Of a stretch of 64,000 nt of DNA, positions 1 through 12,391 are shown in pieces (the stretch's first letter is position 1; each line of letters begins with the position of its first letter). This DNA comes from Thinopyrum elongatum (taxonomy: Eukaryota > Streptophyta > Magnoliopsida > Poales > Poaceae). A program made the position numbers and the translations under genes. The notes beneath the pieces were generated by a model. The model did no database searches and had not been told where the DNA came from. It saw nothing but the letters and a program-made list of their open reading frames with translations. Where the stretch lies: contig CM022302.1 of NCBI GenBank assembly GCA_011799875.1, positions 55,346,854 to 55,410,853 of the forward strand, written 5' to 3'.

Positions 1-360
1 TCATGATCACCTGCGCGCGGAGCAAAATATTATAACCACATATGCATGCATGGATCAAATTCATACAAAAATTCGGAATGACCTTCCCTAAACATAGGAC
101 ATATTGAGTTTGCCCGAAATTCACCGAAACGGAATTGAATCGACATTTCGGCAAAACATAGGCAACTCATGTCACCCACATTTCAACAAATACACAATAT
201 AGGCAACTCCAATGCCACACACAATTTAGTATATTCTAATATCACACATAAATATATAGTTTTGGTCCTATCGCACACACACAGTTTTTTTTGCTCACCT
301 ATGTGTCGAGAGGGATATCGAGCAGCTTCTTAATCAGCTCGTAGCTCTAGATATAGCTCT
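1..360. other. unassigned AT-rich stretch
   Basis: No open reading frame of note and no RNA gene is visible. The stretch is AT-rich, with several ACACAC runs near 270-285. It ends in repeated AGCTCT/TAGCTA words near 335-370. Because it lies directly left of the LARD insertion, and the DNA right of the LARD is a CACTA end, it may be interior or untranslated sequence of that CACTA element. That is inference from position only. Confidence 0.35.
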
Positions 361-647
361 AACTAGCTAGGGAGAGAGAGAGAGAGCTGGGGAGAGATAG
401 GGAGGACAGGGAGGAGAGGGAGGGCATTAATGGAAGGGGGTGGTGGAGGGCAAAGAAGAGGGGGAGGGAAGGCATTAATGGAGGGGGTGGTGGAGGGGCA
501 AAGAAGAGGGGTGGGAGGGGCAAAGAAAGAAAGAGGAGGAGGGAGTGCATTAATGAGGGGGTGGTGGAGGGGAAAAGAAGAGGGGGAGAATTGAAAGGAA
601 CAAGCAAGTGCATGGAGAGGGGGAGAAAGGAAGGGGGAGGAAGAAGG
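361..647. repeat. purine-rich minisatellite (GGGGAGGAG / GCATTAATGGAGG)
   Basis: The + strand is nearly pure purine. A motif GCATTAATGGAGGGGGTGG followed by GGGGCAAAGAAGAGGGG recurs at about 424, 471 and 547, so there are three imperfect tandem units of roughly 47-75 bp, preceded by a short GA run (370-386). Polypyrimidine reading frames on the other strand are only the complement of this low-complexity tract. The tract ends exactly at the left target duplication of the LARD. Confidence 0.6.
643..647. repeat. left target-site duplication of the LARD (GAAGG)
   Basis: GAAGG immediately precedes the left LTR (TGTAACACC...). The same five bases follow the right LTR at 12387-12391. A 5-bp duplication is the usual size for LTR-retrotransposon integration, so both ends of this insertion are preserved. 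Confidence 0.85.
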
Positions 648-2319
648 TGTAACACCGTGGATTTTGCCAATTTTCTTTTTCTTTTGATTTTGGTCCGGAT
701 TCTCTTTTTGTGGCTTAGTAGTCTTGCAACCTGGAGGGATCACCATTGACTCATCTTCCCAAGTGGCTTGCCAACTTCAAAACCATTCCAAGACCTTGTC
801 ATTTCCATCTTGGACCAATCCCAATATTCTTTTTCTTGGGAATATTCCTTTATCAATTAAAGGAATAACCCTGTTTGTTCTGGGTTGTGAAGTAACCGAC
901 ATTTCCATCATTCCCAAAATTCCCAAATAATTCTCATAAATTGTTTGGGTCATATATTCCACAAATTTGCTAAACCCTTCCTTGACATGTTAAAAAATAT
1001 TTCACAAATATTCCTTTTCTGATTCTGCCCCAGCTGGCAGTTTGTGAAGCAAGTACCCTTTAGATTTGCTTGCTAGCTCTCAACCTTTTTGTGAACTCTT
1101 TCCTATCCATATCATTGCCACATGCCAAAATTCAATTTTATTTGGATATTAAATCTCTCTTGGCTAATTTCCAAAGTTTCTGGGCAACTGGAATCTTTGT
1201 GAAGCAAGTGCTAGCTAGGAGTATCCAAATAAGTTGAAATTTTGCAAGCATCTTCATATTCTCAAATCATGACTCTCCACCAAGTCTCAACCTTATCCAA
1301 TCATCTATGTGAGCACAGCATTAAATCTTTGTTTTTGGTCATATTTTCACATTTTGAAGCAACTATATTTTATATTGCTCCATAATTGCTGGAAATTTAC
1401 CAGAGCATTATAATAACCATATAACCAATCTCCACAAAATTTGGGCTCATTTCATCTTCCCATTAATTCCCTATAATTTTTCTAAGATTCTGGTCAGAGA
1501 GGATAGCTATGAAGGAAGTACCATTTTGGCTTGTCCAAATGGCATGAAATTTTTATGGTACTCTCATATGACCAAATCATCATCCTATGCCCAATTTCAG
1601 CTCAAGTTGCTACTCTATGTGAGTGGCACATCAAAATCTAGTTTCTGCACCAGATTGGTCAATTGCAAAGCAACCATATCAAATCTTGGTCCATTTCCCA
1701 TCAAACTCCACAAGATTGTAGTCCTTCCTACCCTAAAACCCCCAGACATCTTATATTTTTCTTATCAACTTCCTGTGGATCACAGTGGGGTGGTCAAGTC
1801 TGCTACAGCAAACTTGCAGTGAAGCCTCACATCCACTCTTGGCCTCTTTTGATGAACTATCACTTCATAGGGGCCCTTCCTTGGATGTATTTTGTGCTGG
1901 ACATGACTTGGCATGCCAGGCTGCATCGCGTGCGCTAGTGCATGCGGTGACCACACTGCTGGCATGTCAGCCAGCGCGTTCTGCCGATGGAACCCTTCGG
2001 CCTCGTTGCGTTCCTCCTCTCCCTCGCCACCTAACCATGTCCAGCAGTTTCCCTCGGCCTCTTCTTCGCTCTGGAACCCTCTCCCCATCCGGATTCTTCC
2101 TCCTCACGCTACGGCGATCGCCGTCGCTGTTCTGCCCATGACGCCGTCATTGTTTTCCTCCATTCTCATCCACTTCGAGCTCTCCCAAAGCTCCTACGAG
2201 CTCCTCCACTGTCCCAGAGCCCTTGCCGACATCTCCCCCTCCTGCCGCGTGTCGCCGGAGCACCAGTGCGAGGATGAGCTCGCCACGGTGGCCGTCCTCA
2301 TCACCTCACCCATCCCGCC

Positions 2320-2328
2320 TATAAATAG
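2320..2328 (+). promoter_or_regulatory. TATA box of the LARD 5' LTR
   Basis: TATAAATAG lies in a GC-rich setting, with transcription expected about 30 bp downstream. The same box is kept at the corresponding place in the 3' LTR (9874-9882) and in the duplicated LTR (16389-16397). It marks the U3/R border. Confidence 0.65.
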
Positions 2329-4724
2329 CCAAGGCCGGAGCCTCTCCGAGCACCACACTACCCCCAGCAGCTCCCCCTCGCTCCTCTACCCCTCCCTAGC
2401 CACTCACCCGAGCTCCAAGGGCCCTTCCTGCCCGCCATTGCCGCCTTGGTCGCTGGCGGTCGCCGCCTAAATTCGGGCAGGCCCGCGCTCCTCTCCCCTT
2501 CTTTCCTCCACCAGTGAGACCTCCAGTACCAACCAAATCTTTGGCACACACTTTTCTCCCCTCCGGCGACCCCTGGACGCGAGTCCGACGTCGCCCGTCA
2601 CCGCCGTCCGCCATGGCCCCGCTCCCGCTCGCCTCGGTCCACCCCAGGGCCCATGACCTCCACCGTCGGGTGCGGCTTCTCCTGCTGAGCTCGTCCATAG
2701 GTCAAGCGAGACGGGGGACAGCCGGAGCTGGCCGGACGAGCACCCGCGTCAGCAGCCTCCTTCTGTTCTGCGTGCGAGCGACGGGGAGAAGAAGAAGGAG
2801 GCGGGAGGAGAGAGTTGACCAGGGCGTGGACCCCGCGGCCCCACCCGTCGGTGGCACAAGGCCCGGCCCCGCGCCTCGCAATGTGGAGTAAGTGGAAGCG
2901 CATTCGTGATAGTACGTTTTCCCGTACTGAAGGCGTATTTTGGTGCGGCTTAAGCCAGGAATGCGCTTTCCTATTCTAGAAAGCGTATTTGACCAAATAC
3001 GTTTTCTGTTTCTCTAGTCAAGGGCTTATTTGTGGATTAATTTTTACAGATAGGTCCCTGGCAGTCAAACAATCATAGCTTTTTGCTTACAACTCCGATT
3101 GAGGTGATTCCAAATCCCACGTCTTCGTCTCGTCGAGCCCGTTCTGATGGAGTCATTTTCATAATGTTTACACGCAGTGGAAATGACCATTTCGCCCTTG
3201 CCCATAAACTGCCCCCTCCGAGCGAAAACTGTTTTCGGCAAACGTTTGTGCGGACTTTCCGCACTTCTTCCCGATGATTCCTTCATCCCCAGGCAAGCCA
3301 CAACTCTCGTCTGCATCATCGCATTGCAATGCCATAGTTTAACTATTTACTTTATCAACAAGTATGAGTTACTTGTGAAGTGGATTGGATTATGCAATGT
3401 TGGAGTTAATTCTCGGATAGGTGACTACCACATTGAGTACCGGATTGTCAGTGACCAGTAGTTTACCCACTTGTTGACACTACGATGTTGAGATCACTGT
3501 CTATGATTATTTTGGAGTTCATCCGGCAGTTCATAGAGATGAATTAGTAGCAGTGGCTTAAGCATACTGGTTATCAGTGTCAGCCATGACTGAAATATTA
3601 TTCGGGGATTAGATATTTCAAGGTTGACCTTGAGTCACCTGTCCGGACTTATCCGTGCAGCCACATTTGCCGGTATGGGACGGCCTTGACTTGGTCTGAT
3701 CGCGTGCTCTTTCACCGGTACCGCCCGACAGGGAAGGTTATGCGTGCGCGATACCCTGGCCCGGTAGGCGGCAATAACCTTGTGAGCCCAGTTGAGTTAT
3801 TTGGATCCAGGTCTCCGTTTGGGACAATTTAGTTTGGCCACGACGGTGGCAGGTGTCACGAGGTGACACAGGGGCCACCCAGGATAGGACTCCGGGGGAG
3901 TATGAATGCCGGTGGTACGATGGGAGAGTCACGGGTCAGGCGGGTTTCGTTGGAGCAACACTGGTCCACCCGAATGGGATCACGAGGTCCGTGCTCCATG
4001 GTGTGGGTAAAGTGCGCATCCTCTGTAGAGTGTAAAATCTATTCGAATAGCCGTGTCCACGGTATTGGACAGTCCGACCAGACCTCACTAGATGGTCAAC
4101 CATAGTAGTGACGATAATGGAAAACTCGTCGTAAGATCAGAAGTACTTGGTGGATCGTGAGTATTCTGAGGGTTGTGAGACAACCTGGAAGAAAGTAAGC
4201 TTGTCAGACTTGTGGTACAGATGGTATCAGGTATATGATATGTCAGCCATGGGATGGAAATGGGATGAGTGATCAGATGACCACATAATTGGGGCTGGAC
4301 TTGGCTCAGGTTCGGATTGGACCCTAAGATTATTCGGAGTACAAATTAAATATGCTTTGCCTTACTGCATTTACTTCAGTAGTTATCTTGCTGGATAACC
4401 ATGCTTGTTAATCTTGACACCTATGATGTTGTCTTGCCTTAATGTTGATGTTTGTTGTGAGCTTGCGAGTACATTCAAAGTACTCACCTGGCGTGTCATG
4501 CCAGTTTGCAGGTCATGCCGTGATTGCTTGTTTATCGAGGATCCCGAGTCTGCGACCTAGGATACGCGTTCTAGCCAGAGTCCCTGCGGAGTGGAGTCCA
4601 TCACCGTCATCGCTGTTCCGCTGCCGAGAGAGTTACTCCGTTGTTAGCATAGAGCTATCTCGAGCAGGCGTAGTGTCACCGTGCCGATGTAAACCTTGTA
4701 CCCTTTTGTAACCATATCCATTGT

Positions 4725-4730
4725 AATAAA
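4725..4730 (+). terminator. AATAAA poly(A) signal of the LARD LTR
   Basis: AATAAA lies in the last 110 bp of the 5' LTR, inside TTGTAATAAAGAGC. The equivalent hexamer in the 3' LTR is at 12282-12287 and would end the genomic transcript. Its place far downstream of the TATA box implies an unusually long R region of about 2.4 kb. Confidence 0.55.
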
Positions 4731-4832
4731 GAGCTGATTTGTTCTATGAAAATAGTGCCGTATTCCAGAGGACTTGTCCTTGGCTGGAATACGGGGCGTT
4801 CCGGTTTACTCTGAGCCGAGGTGCCACAGAAG

Positions 4833-4845
4833 TTGGTATCAGAGC
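4833..4845 (+). other. primer binding site (initiator-Met tRNA type)
   Basis: TTGGTATCAGAGC starts four bases after the end of the 5' LTR. TGGTATCAGAGC matches the complement of the 3' end of plant initiator methionine tRNA, the usual primer for many plant LTR retrotransposons. Confidence 0.85.
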
Positions 4846-6729
4846 AGGTCTGGCTATAGGACGCACGGTCTAGGTGCGAGCGTTAGTAACCGGTAGTATA
4901 GGATCCAGTTGGTTGCTGCACTCGTTTGTTGCATTTGTTTGTGCATAGCATGCATACAGACTAGATCTTTTATCACTAACGATGGATCTGATGAGTGTAG
5001 GTGGCATCGGTTTCGATTCCCTACCTGCGCTCTCCAGTTTGCATATTTGTTCCTCGGTGTGGTGTCATCTTCGTCCTAGCGGAGTGATGCCAAGGTGCTT
5101 GGTGGTGTCGATCCCTTGTCAGATTGATGCACCGCTGCCACACCAATTTATTCTCTTCAGCCACCCCTATCGTTTTTGTGATAGACAAGTTCTATCCCGG
5201 ATCATGCCATTCCACTAGCCGCTTCGGCAACCCTTACTGATCCTTGTTATCAGAAAAGGGCAATGCCTGCAAGCCTTTCTCTCCACCACTAACTCATTCC
5301 GCCACCTATTCTTTGGACGTGTACGGTTTTCTTCCGTACGCTTGATGATGATGTGGTCGTGATTCTGTGTTCCGACCCCCGATCACTAAGTTCGTCCTCG
5401 CATCCGTATTCATCCAGCTCCAACCAGTGTTAAGCACGTGTTTGGTGTAGCCTTGTGTACACCAATTTTCTTCCACACATTGATTCACTTTCGTGCACAT
5501 CACCACAGCATGTTAGATCGTAATACCAGAGTTCTTGCGAGATTTGTGTGCCTAAGTAGGGATGCATATTATTGCTGTGAATAGCTTTAGAATGTGATTT
5601 TGCTTGTATGTGATTTTATTGCTTTGTGTGCTTCTGTTTAGTCGTTTCTTTTGTTGTTTTGGGCCCTTGGTGTTACCATATTTTCCCCTTATGGAAATTG
5701 CTCACCGACCCTGAACCCAAAGAGTCAGTGAAAAGACAGTCATTTGAAAGCTCAGCTCAATAATATGGAATTTCCAGCAGACTGTGTTATACCGGGAATA
5801 TCAGGCCTGAATACAAATGATATCTTGGCTGGATTGGTTATTAGCATCATGTGTACCTCAATGTGCAATCTTCACACCAGTAATGATCACATCAGCAAGA
5901 AGGCAAATTGTGTACATGATCCACAGTGCATTTCGTGCCAAAGGTATGATTCATATATACAAGGTTTGAGTCTGCTATGAGTACAATTTGAACCCTACTA
6001 TGTCTTGTAATCAAGCCAGAATGTGTTATGAATGTGGTGTTCAGCAAGAAGGATAGCCGAATACCCTGTCATATACAACCAGCAACCGACAGCAGTAATA
6101 TCAAGGGATATATATCTGCACTCAGTCCGCAGCTAACCTAAAAAAATTTGGCGTAAGCAACCCAGTCTTTCTCCGCAAGCTACCTGGGAAGCGTATGATG
6201 CAAGGTACTCAGACTTCCTCATTAAGATACCCCCGATGGCTTCCAACACAAGTTAAGCAACCTTCACCCGTAAGGCATCACATCCTCACTAGTACAAGCT
6301 AGTCTATCGATAGTTAGCAGCATACGACAATGCATTCCCAGGGTTAGATCTGCAATAGTTGGTCCGAAGGCAAAAATCAGTCAGGACCCAAGCTTGCCGG
6401 GAATCAAGTGGCCAGCTACACATGTTTCCATAGATATGGTGGACATGCTACCAAGGTCATATGGTTTACTCATACAATGATGCTAGCCCGATGAGAATCT
6501 GACTATTGCATGAGCTATGTAAGAAGAAGAGAATGCTAGTTATACACTTCAGTGTGATGACCAACAACCTATGGAGTAAGCCGACCATCTGATATATGCC
6601 CTATAGCATTGTTTTGTCTTATTCCCGTATGTTCAAATGATTATGCTCATACCTGTATACATAATAGTGAGCTGTATGGGATGCGGATGAACCCTTGCCC
6701 GTTTTTCTTTGGTGATGGCACCACGCCTG

Positions 6730-6955
6730 TGTTCTGAGCTGTTTTTGGCCGTCCGGGGTGGATGCTGACTTTTATTTCTCTTGTCAGCAACTGTCCCGTG
6801 TTCTGAGCTACTTTTCGGCCGTCTCGGGCAGCTGTTGAATTTCTCTTCGTAGCAATGACCCTATACTCTGAGCTGTTTTTCGGCCGTCTTAGGGAGTTGC
6901 TACTTTCTTCTTATCGACACCCTCTCATGCTCTGAGCTCCTTTTCAGCCGTCTTG
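6730..6955 (+). repeat. four imperfect units with TCTGAGCTGTTTTTCGGCCGTC core
   Basis: The core TCTGAGCT(G/A/C)(T/C)TTTT(C)(G/A)GCCGTC recurs at about 6732, 6803, 6867 and 6930, a spacing of 63-71 bp. Each unit has a C-rich word before the core and a G-rich word after it, so each could fold locally. The duplicated block begins just after the third core. Confidence 0.7.
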
Positions 6956-8187
6956 AGTCGGGGTTGAGTTACTCCAATAATGTCCCAGATCTGAGTTGTA
7001 AAGACCGTTCTGGTGGCTACTGGTTTATTTGTCGGTTTTATCCAAGGGTTTAGACGATCGATTCCATACAGCTACAACTTGTAAGGTAATATGCCTGCTG
7101 GAATATCGCACCTGGCAACACCTATGGTCACACGGAGAATCAAGAACACATAAGGCCAAGTTCGTCAGCAAAGGATCCAGGCAAAGATAATTATAATGAA
7201 AAGAGCATGGTTGGCCAAACAGGTATGGTAATGGTACAAATACTTTGGACAGTCTGGCTCGGTACCAGTCACCATGGGTACACACCCATGGGGTCTATTC
7301 CATTTGCAAGGACCCTATACCGAGACAACCCTCCCAGCCAACCAGATATGCTCAGAATTGTCAGAAGAGGGTAACCAAGCTGGTCAGGTAAGCCGAAAGA
7401 TTAACTCAGCAGTTCAACTTCAGTAACCATGTTAAAGTATTACACAGCCTACCATCCATATAGAGGTACCGTCAAACTGAGTAATCAGAAGGACGGATGA
7501 CAGTCTCGAAGCATGTGTCCTCACAGATGGGAATCAGTTAAAGACTAACCTGCCATGAACAAGATTCTGCTGCTAGGACTCCTGTCAGTCAAGTCTATGG
7601 ATAATATCACCGTACACCTTTAGGCTGGTCACGACAGGTGACAGTCAAATATTTGGTAGGAGCCTTATACCCAAGACAGTGAAGATACCCAAGATGACTC
7701 AGCAGACCGTGCGAGAAGTCAGATTCCGCCAGGAGGTAGGTACGATTCACAGTACTGTTATGAGCCTGGAGGATACACATCCATTTGAAGTCAACCAATG
7801 CAATGAGTAAAAGATTGTGTGTCCACCAAGAGAATTTGTTCGCAACTCAGTGAACGATCGTTCGTATTGGACACCGTGACGACATGTCCATGAGGAACGA
7901 CCCTCGGACTTACGAGCAGGGCACATAGTTTGGTCAGGATAACTTATTGCCCCAGACAAGATAGCAGACAAAAAAGGATCAGAGTCAGAGTAACATATGA
8001 GGTAATATTTGCCAGAAAAAGGGTCCAGTGAAGCAAACCACCCCGAAGCAAGGCAGTCAGTCATATGAAACTCAATGGGAGCATTATACAAAGGTAAAAA
8101 GGAAACCCGAGTTGGAAACGGTTTCCTCAAGAGGAAATATTCGTGTTTGATCCCTGAGCAACCAAATCTCGAGGACGAGATTTCTTT

Positions 8188-8199
8188 AAGGGGGGTAGG
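8188..8199 (+). other. polypurine tract of the LARD
   Basis: AAGGGGGGTAGG lies 2 bp before the 3' LTR. It is the expected primer site for plus-strand DNA synthesis. A shortened copy, AAGGGGGTAGG, lies at the same place before the duplicated LTR (14749-14759). Confidence 0.75.
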
Positions 8200-8201
8200 T
8201 T

Positions 8202-11200
8202 TGTAACACCATGGATTTTGCCCATTTTCTTTTTCTTTTGATTTTGGTCCGGATTCGCTTTTTGCGGCTCAGTAGTCTTGCAACCTGGAGGGATCACCCT
8301 TGATTCATCTTCCCAAGTGGCTTGCCAACTTCAAAACAATTCCAAGACCTTGTCATTTCCATCTTTGACCAATCCTAATATTCTTTTTCTTGGGAATATT
8401 CCTTTTTCTATTAAAGGAATAACCCTGTTTGCTCTGGGTTGTGAAGTAACCCACATTTCCATCATCCCAAAATTCCCAAATAATTCTCATAAATTGTTTG
8501 GGTCATATATTCCACAAATATGTTAAACCCTTCCTTGACATGTTCAAAAATACTTCACAAATATTCCTTTTCTGATTCTGCCCCAGCTGACAGTTTGTGA
8601 AGCAAGTACCCTTTAAATTTGCTTTCTTGCTCTCAAACTTTTTGTGAACTCTTTCCTATCCATATCATTGCCACATGCCAAAATTAAATTTTATTTGGAT
8701 ATTAAATCTCTCTTGGCTAATTTCCAAAGTTTCTGGGCAACTGCAATCTTTGTGAAGCAAGTGCTAGCTAGGAGTATCCGAATAACTTGAAATTTTGCAA
8801 GTATCTTCATATTCTCAAATAATGACTCTCCACCAAGTTTCAATCTTATCCAATCATCTATGTGAGCACAACATTAAATCTTTTTTTCTGGTCATATTTT
8901 CACATTGTGAAGCAACTATATTTTATATTGCTCCATAATTGTTGAAAATTTACCAAAGCATTCTAATACCCATATAACCAATCTCCACAAAATTTGGGCT
9001 CACTTCATCTTCCCATTAATTCCCTATAATGTTTCTAAGATTCTGGTCAGAGAGGATAGCTGTGAAGGAAGTACCAATTTGGCTTGTCCAAATGGCATGA
9101 AATTTTTATGGCACTCTCATATGACCAAATCATCATCATTTGTCCAATTTCAGCTCAAGTTGCTACTCTATGTGAGTGGCACATCAAAATCTAGTTTCTG
9201 GACCAGATTGGTCAGTTGCAAAGCAACCATATCAAATCTTGGTCCATTTCCCTCCAAACTCCACAAGATTGTAGTCCTTCATACCCTAAAACCCCCAGAC
9301 ATCTTAAATTGTTCTTATCAACTTCCTGTGGATCACAGTTGGGTGGTCAAGTCTGCTACAGCAAAGTTGCAGTGAAGCATCACATCCACTATTGGCCTCT
9401 TTTGATGAACTATCACTTCATAGGGGCCCTTCCATGGATGTATTTTGTGTTGGACATGACTTGGCTTGCCAGGGTGCATCGCATGCGCCAGTGCACGCGG
9501 TGACCACGCTGCTGGCATGTCAGCCAGCGCGCTCTGGCGATGGAACCCTTCGGCCTCGTCGCGTTCCTCCTCTCCCTCGCCACCTAACCATGTCCAGCAG
9601 TTTCCCCTCGACCTCTTCTTCGCTCTAGAACCGTCTCCCCCTCAGGATTCTTCCTCCTCACGCCACGGCGATCACCGTCGCTGTTCTGCTCGTGACGCCG
9701 TCGTCGTTTTCCTCCAATCTCATCCACTTCAAGCTCTCCAGAAGGTCCTACGAGCTCCTCCACTGTCCCTGAGCCCTTGCCGACATCTCCCCCTCCTGCC
9801 GCGTGTCCCCGGAGCACCAGTGCGAGGATGAGCTCGCCACGGTCGCCGTCCTCATCACCTCACCCGTCCCGGCTATAAATAGCCAAGGCAAGAGCCTCTC
9901 TGAGCACCACACTACCCCCAAGAGCTCCCCCTCGCTCCTCTACCCCTCCCCAGCCACTCGCCTGAGCTCCCGGGGCCCTTCCTGCCCGCCATTGCCGCCT
10001 TGGTCGCCGGCGGTCGCCGTCTAAATTCGGGCAGGCCTGCGCTCCTCTCCTCTTCTTTCCTCCACCAGAGAGACCTCCAGTACCAACCAAATCTTTGGCA
10101 CACTCTTTTCTCCTCTCAGGCGACCCCTGGATGCAAGTCCGACGTCGCCTGTCGCCGCCGTCCGCCATGGCCCCGCTCCGCGCTCGCCTCGGTCCACCCC
10201 AGGGCCCGTGACCTCCACCGTCGGGTGCGGCTTCTCCTGCTGAGCTCGTACATAGGTCAAGCAAGGCGGGGGACAGCTGGAGCTGGCCGGACAAGCACCC
10301 GTGTCGGCGGCCTCCTTGTGTTCTATGTGCGAGCGATGGGGAGAAGAAGAAGGGGGTAGGAGGAGAGAGTTGAGCAGCGCGTGGACCCCGCGGCCCCACC
10401 CGTCAGTGGCACAAGGCCCGGCCCCGTGCCTCCCAGCTTGAAGTAAGTGGAAGCGCATTCGCGCTAGTACGTTTTCCCGTACTGAATGCGTATTTTGGTG
10501 CGGCTTAAGCCAAGAATGCGCTTTCCTATTCTGGAAAGCGTATTTGACCAAATACGTTTTCTGTTTCTCTAGTCAAGGGCTTATTTGTGGATTAATTTTT
10601 ATAGATAGGTCCGTGGCAGTCAAACACTCATAGTTTTTTGCTCACAACTCCGATTGAGGTGATTCCAAATCCCACGTCTTCATCTCATTGAGCCTGTTTC
10701 GATGGAGTCATTTTCATAATGTTTACACACTGTGGAAATGACCATTTTGCCCTTGCCCATAAACAGCCCCCTTCGAGCGAAAACTGTTTCCGGCAATCAT
10801 TTCTGCGGACTTTCCGCACTTCTTCCCGATGACTCCTTCATCCCCAGGCAAGCCACAAATCTCATCTGCATCATCGCATTGCAATGTCATAGTTTAACTA
10901 TTTACTTTATCAGCAAGTCTGAGTTACTTGTGAAGTGGATTGGATTATGCAATGTTGGAGTTAATTCTCGGATAGGTGACTCCCACATTGAGTACCGGAT
11001 TGTTAGTTACCAGTAGTTTACCCACTTGTTGATACTACGATGTTGAGATCACTGTCTATGATTATTTTGGAGTTCATCCGGCAGTTCGTAGAGATGATTT
11101 AGTAGCAGTGGCTTAACCATACTGGTTATCAGAGTGTCAGCCATGACAGAAATATTATTCGGGGATTAGATATTTCATGATTGACCTTGAGTCACCTGTC

Positions 11201-12386
11201 CGGACTTATCTGTGCAGCCACATTTGCAGGTATGGGACGGCCTTGACTTGGTCTGATCACGTGCTCTTTCACCGGTACCGCCCGACAGGGAAGGTTATGC
11301 GTGCGCCCTACCCTGGCCCGGTAGGCGGCGATAACCTTGTGAGCCCAGTTGAGTTATTTGGATCCAAGTCCCCATTTGGGACAATTTAGTTTGGCCATGA
11401 CGGTGGCAGGTGTCACGAGGTGACACAGGGGCCACCCAGGGTAGGACTCCGGGGGAGTGTGAATGCCGGTGGTACGATGGGAGAGTCACGGGTCAGGCGG
11501 GTTTCGTTGGAGCAACGCTGGTCCACCCGAATGGGATCACGAGGTCAGTGCTCCATGGTGTGGGTAAAGTGCGCAACCTCTACAGAGTGTAAAATCTATT
11601 CAAATAGCCGTGTCCATGGTATTGGACAGTCCGACCAGACCTCACTAGATGGTTAACCATAGTAGTGATGATAATGGAAAACTCGTCGTAAGATCAGAAG
11701 TACTTGGTGGATCGTGAGTATTCTGAGGGTTGTGAGACAACCTGGAAGAGAGTAAGTTTGTCGGACTTGTGGTACAGATGGTATCAGGTATATGATATGT
11801 CAGCCATGGGATGGAAATGGGATGAGTGGTCATATGACCACATGATTGGGGCTGGACTTGGCTCAGGTTCGGATTGGACCCTGAGATTATTTGGAGTACA
11901 AATTAAATATGCTTTACCTTACTACATTTACTTCAGTAGTTATCTTGCTGGATAACCCTGCTTGTTAATCTTGACAGCTATGATGTTGTCTTGCCTTAAT
12001 GTTGATGTGTGTTGTGAGCTTGCGAGTACATTCAAAGTACTCACCTGGCGTGTCATGCCAGTTTGCAGGTCATGCCGAGATTGCTTGTTTGTCAAGGATC
12101 CCGAGTTTGTGACCTAGGATACGCGTTCTAGCCAGAGTCCTTACGGAGTGGAGTCCATCGCCGTCGTTGCTATTCCGCTGCCGAGAGAGTTACTCCGCTG
12201 TTAGCATAGAGCTATCCCAAGCAGGCGTAGTGTCGCCGTGCCGATGTAAACCTTGTACCTTTTTGTAACCATATCCATTGTAATAAAGAGCTGATTTGTT
12301 CCACGAAAACAGTGCCGTATTCTAGAGGACTTGTCCCTGGGCTGGAATACGGGGCGTTCCGGTTTACTCTGAGCCAGGGTGCCACA
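8202..12386 (+). repeat. 3' LTR of the LARD
   Basis: This 4185-bp LTR pairs with 648-4828 and has the same TGTAACACC start and GCCACA end. It carries TATAAATAG at 9874-9882 and AATAAA at 12282-12287. It is followed by GAAGG, completing the target duplication. It differs from the 5' LTR mainly by substitutions, the pattern expected for true ageing of an LTR pair and unlike the pattern seen in the duplicated copy. Confidence 0.88.
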
Positions 12387-12391
12387 GAAGG
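12387..12391. repeat. right target-site duplication of the LARD (GAAGG)
   Basis: This matches 643-647 exactly. The bases GAAG also follow the 5' LTR before the PBS, so the LTR border could be argued by a few bases, but the TG...CA rule favours the border given. Confidence 0.8.

Larger units (their letters stand above)
648..4828 (+). repeat. 5' LTR of the LARD
   Basis: This is a 4181-bp LTR, starting TGTAACACCGTGG and ending GTGCCACA. Its paired copy is at 8202-12386. A TATA box at 2320 and an AATAAA at 4725 divide it into U3, R and U5. The region 1950-2900 is GC-rich and gives many spurious frames on both strands. The frame at 1526-1822 reappears in the other LTR copies only because the LTR is repeated; it has no recognisable domain. 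Confidence 0.88.
4829..8201 (+). other. non-coding internal domain of the LARD
   Basis: Between the LTRs are 3373 bp with no protein domain I can recognise on either strand. Short frames (for example 5744-5980 + and 7747-8130 -) lack motifs. Known LARD interiors are conserved as RNA rather than protein and are thought to act in dimerisation and packaging. I can only say that coding capacity is absent here. The segment from 6730 carries a four-copy repeat, and 6892 is the breakpoint of the duplication described below. Confidence 0.75.
648..12386 (+). mobile_element. intact LARD LTR retrotransposon (Sukkula/Erika-like), no coding capacity
   Basis: The element has two direct LTRs of about 4.18 kb (648-4828 and 8202-12386), both starting TGTAACACC and ending GCCACA. 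It has a PBS at 4833, a polypurine tract at 8188 and a GAAGG target duplication on both sides. The internal domain of 3373 bp has no gag or pol homology that I can recognise and no reading frame above about 130 codons. LTRs over 4 kb around a non-coding 3.5 kb interior is the architecture described for Triticeae LARDs such as Sukkula. It must move, if at all, with proteins supplied by another element. The two LTRs differ at scattered bases (about seven in the first 115), so the insertion is not recent. The family name is from memory. Confidence 0.85.

Noticed and set aside
1526..1822. 98-codon frame repeated at 9079-9375 and partly at 15604-15831, hinting at a conserved protein
   Set aside because: All copies are LTRs of the same element or its duplicate, so repetition is not evidence of coding. 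There is no domain, and the third copy is frameshifted.
2358..2903. Overlapping Arg/Gly/Pro-rich frames on both strands
   Set aside because: They are a by-product of GC-rich LTR sequence lacking stop codons; all frames are open at once and none has a motif.
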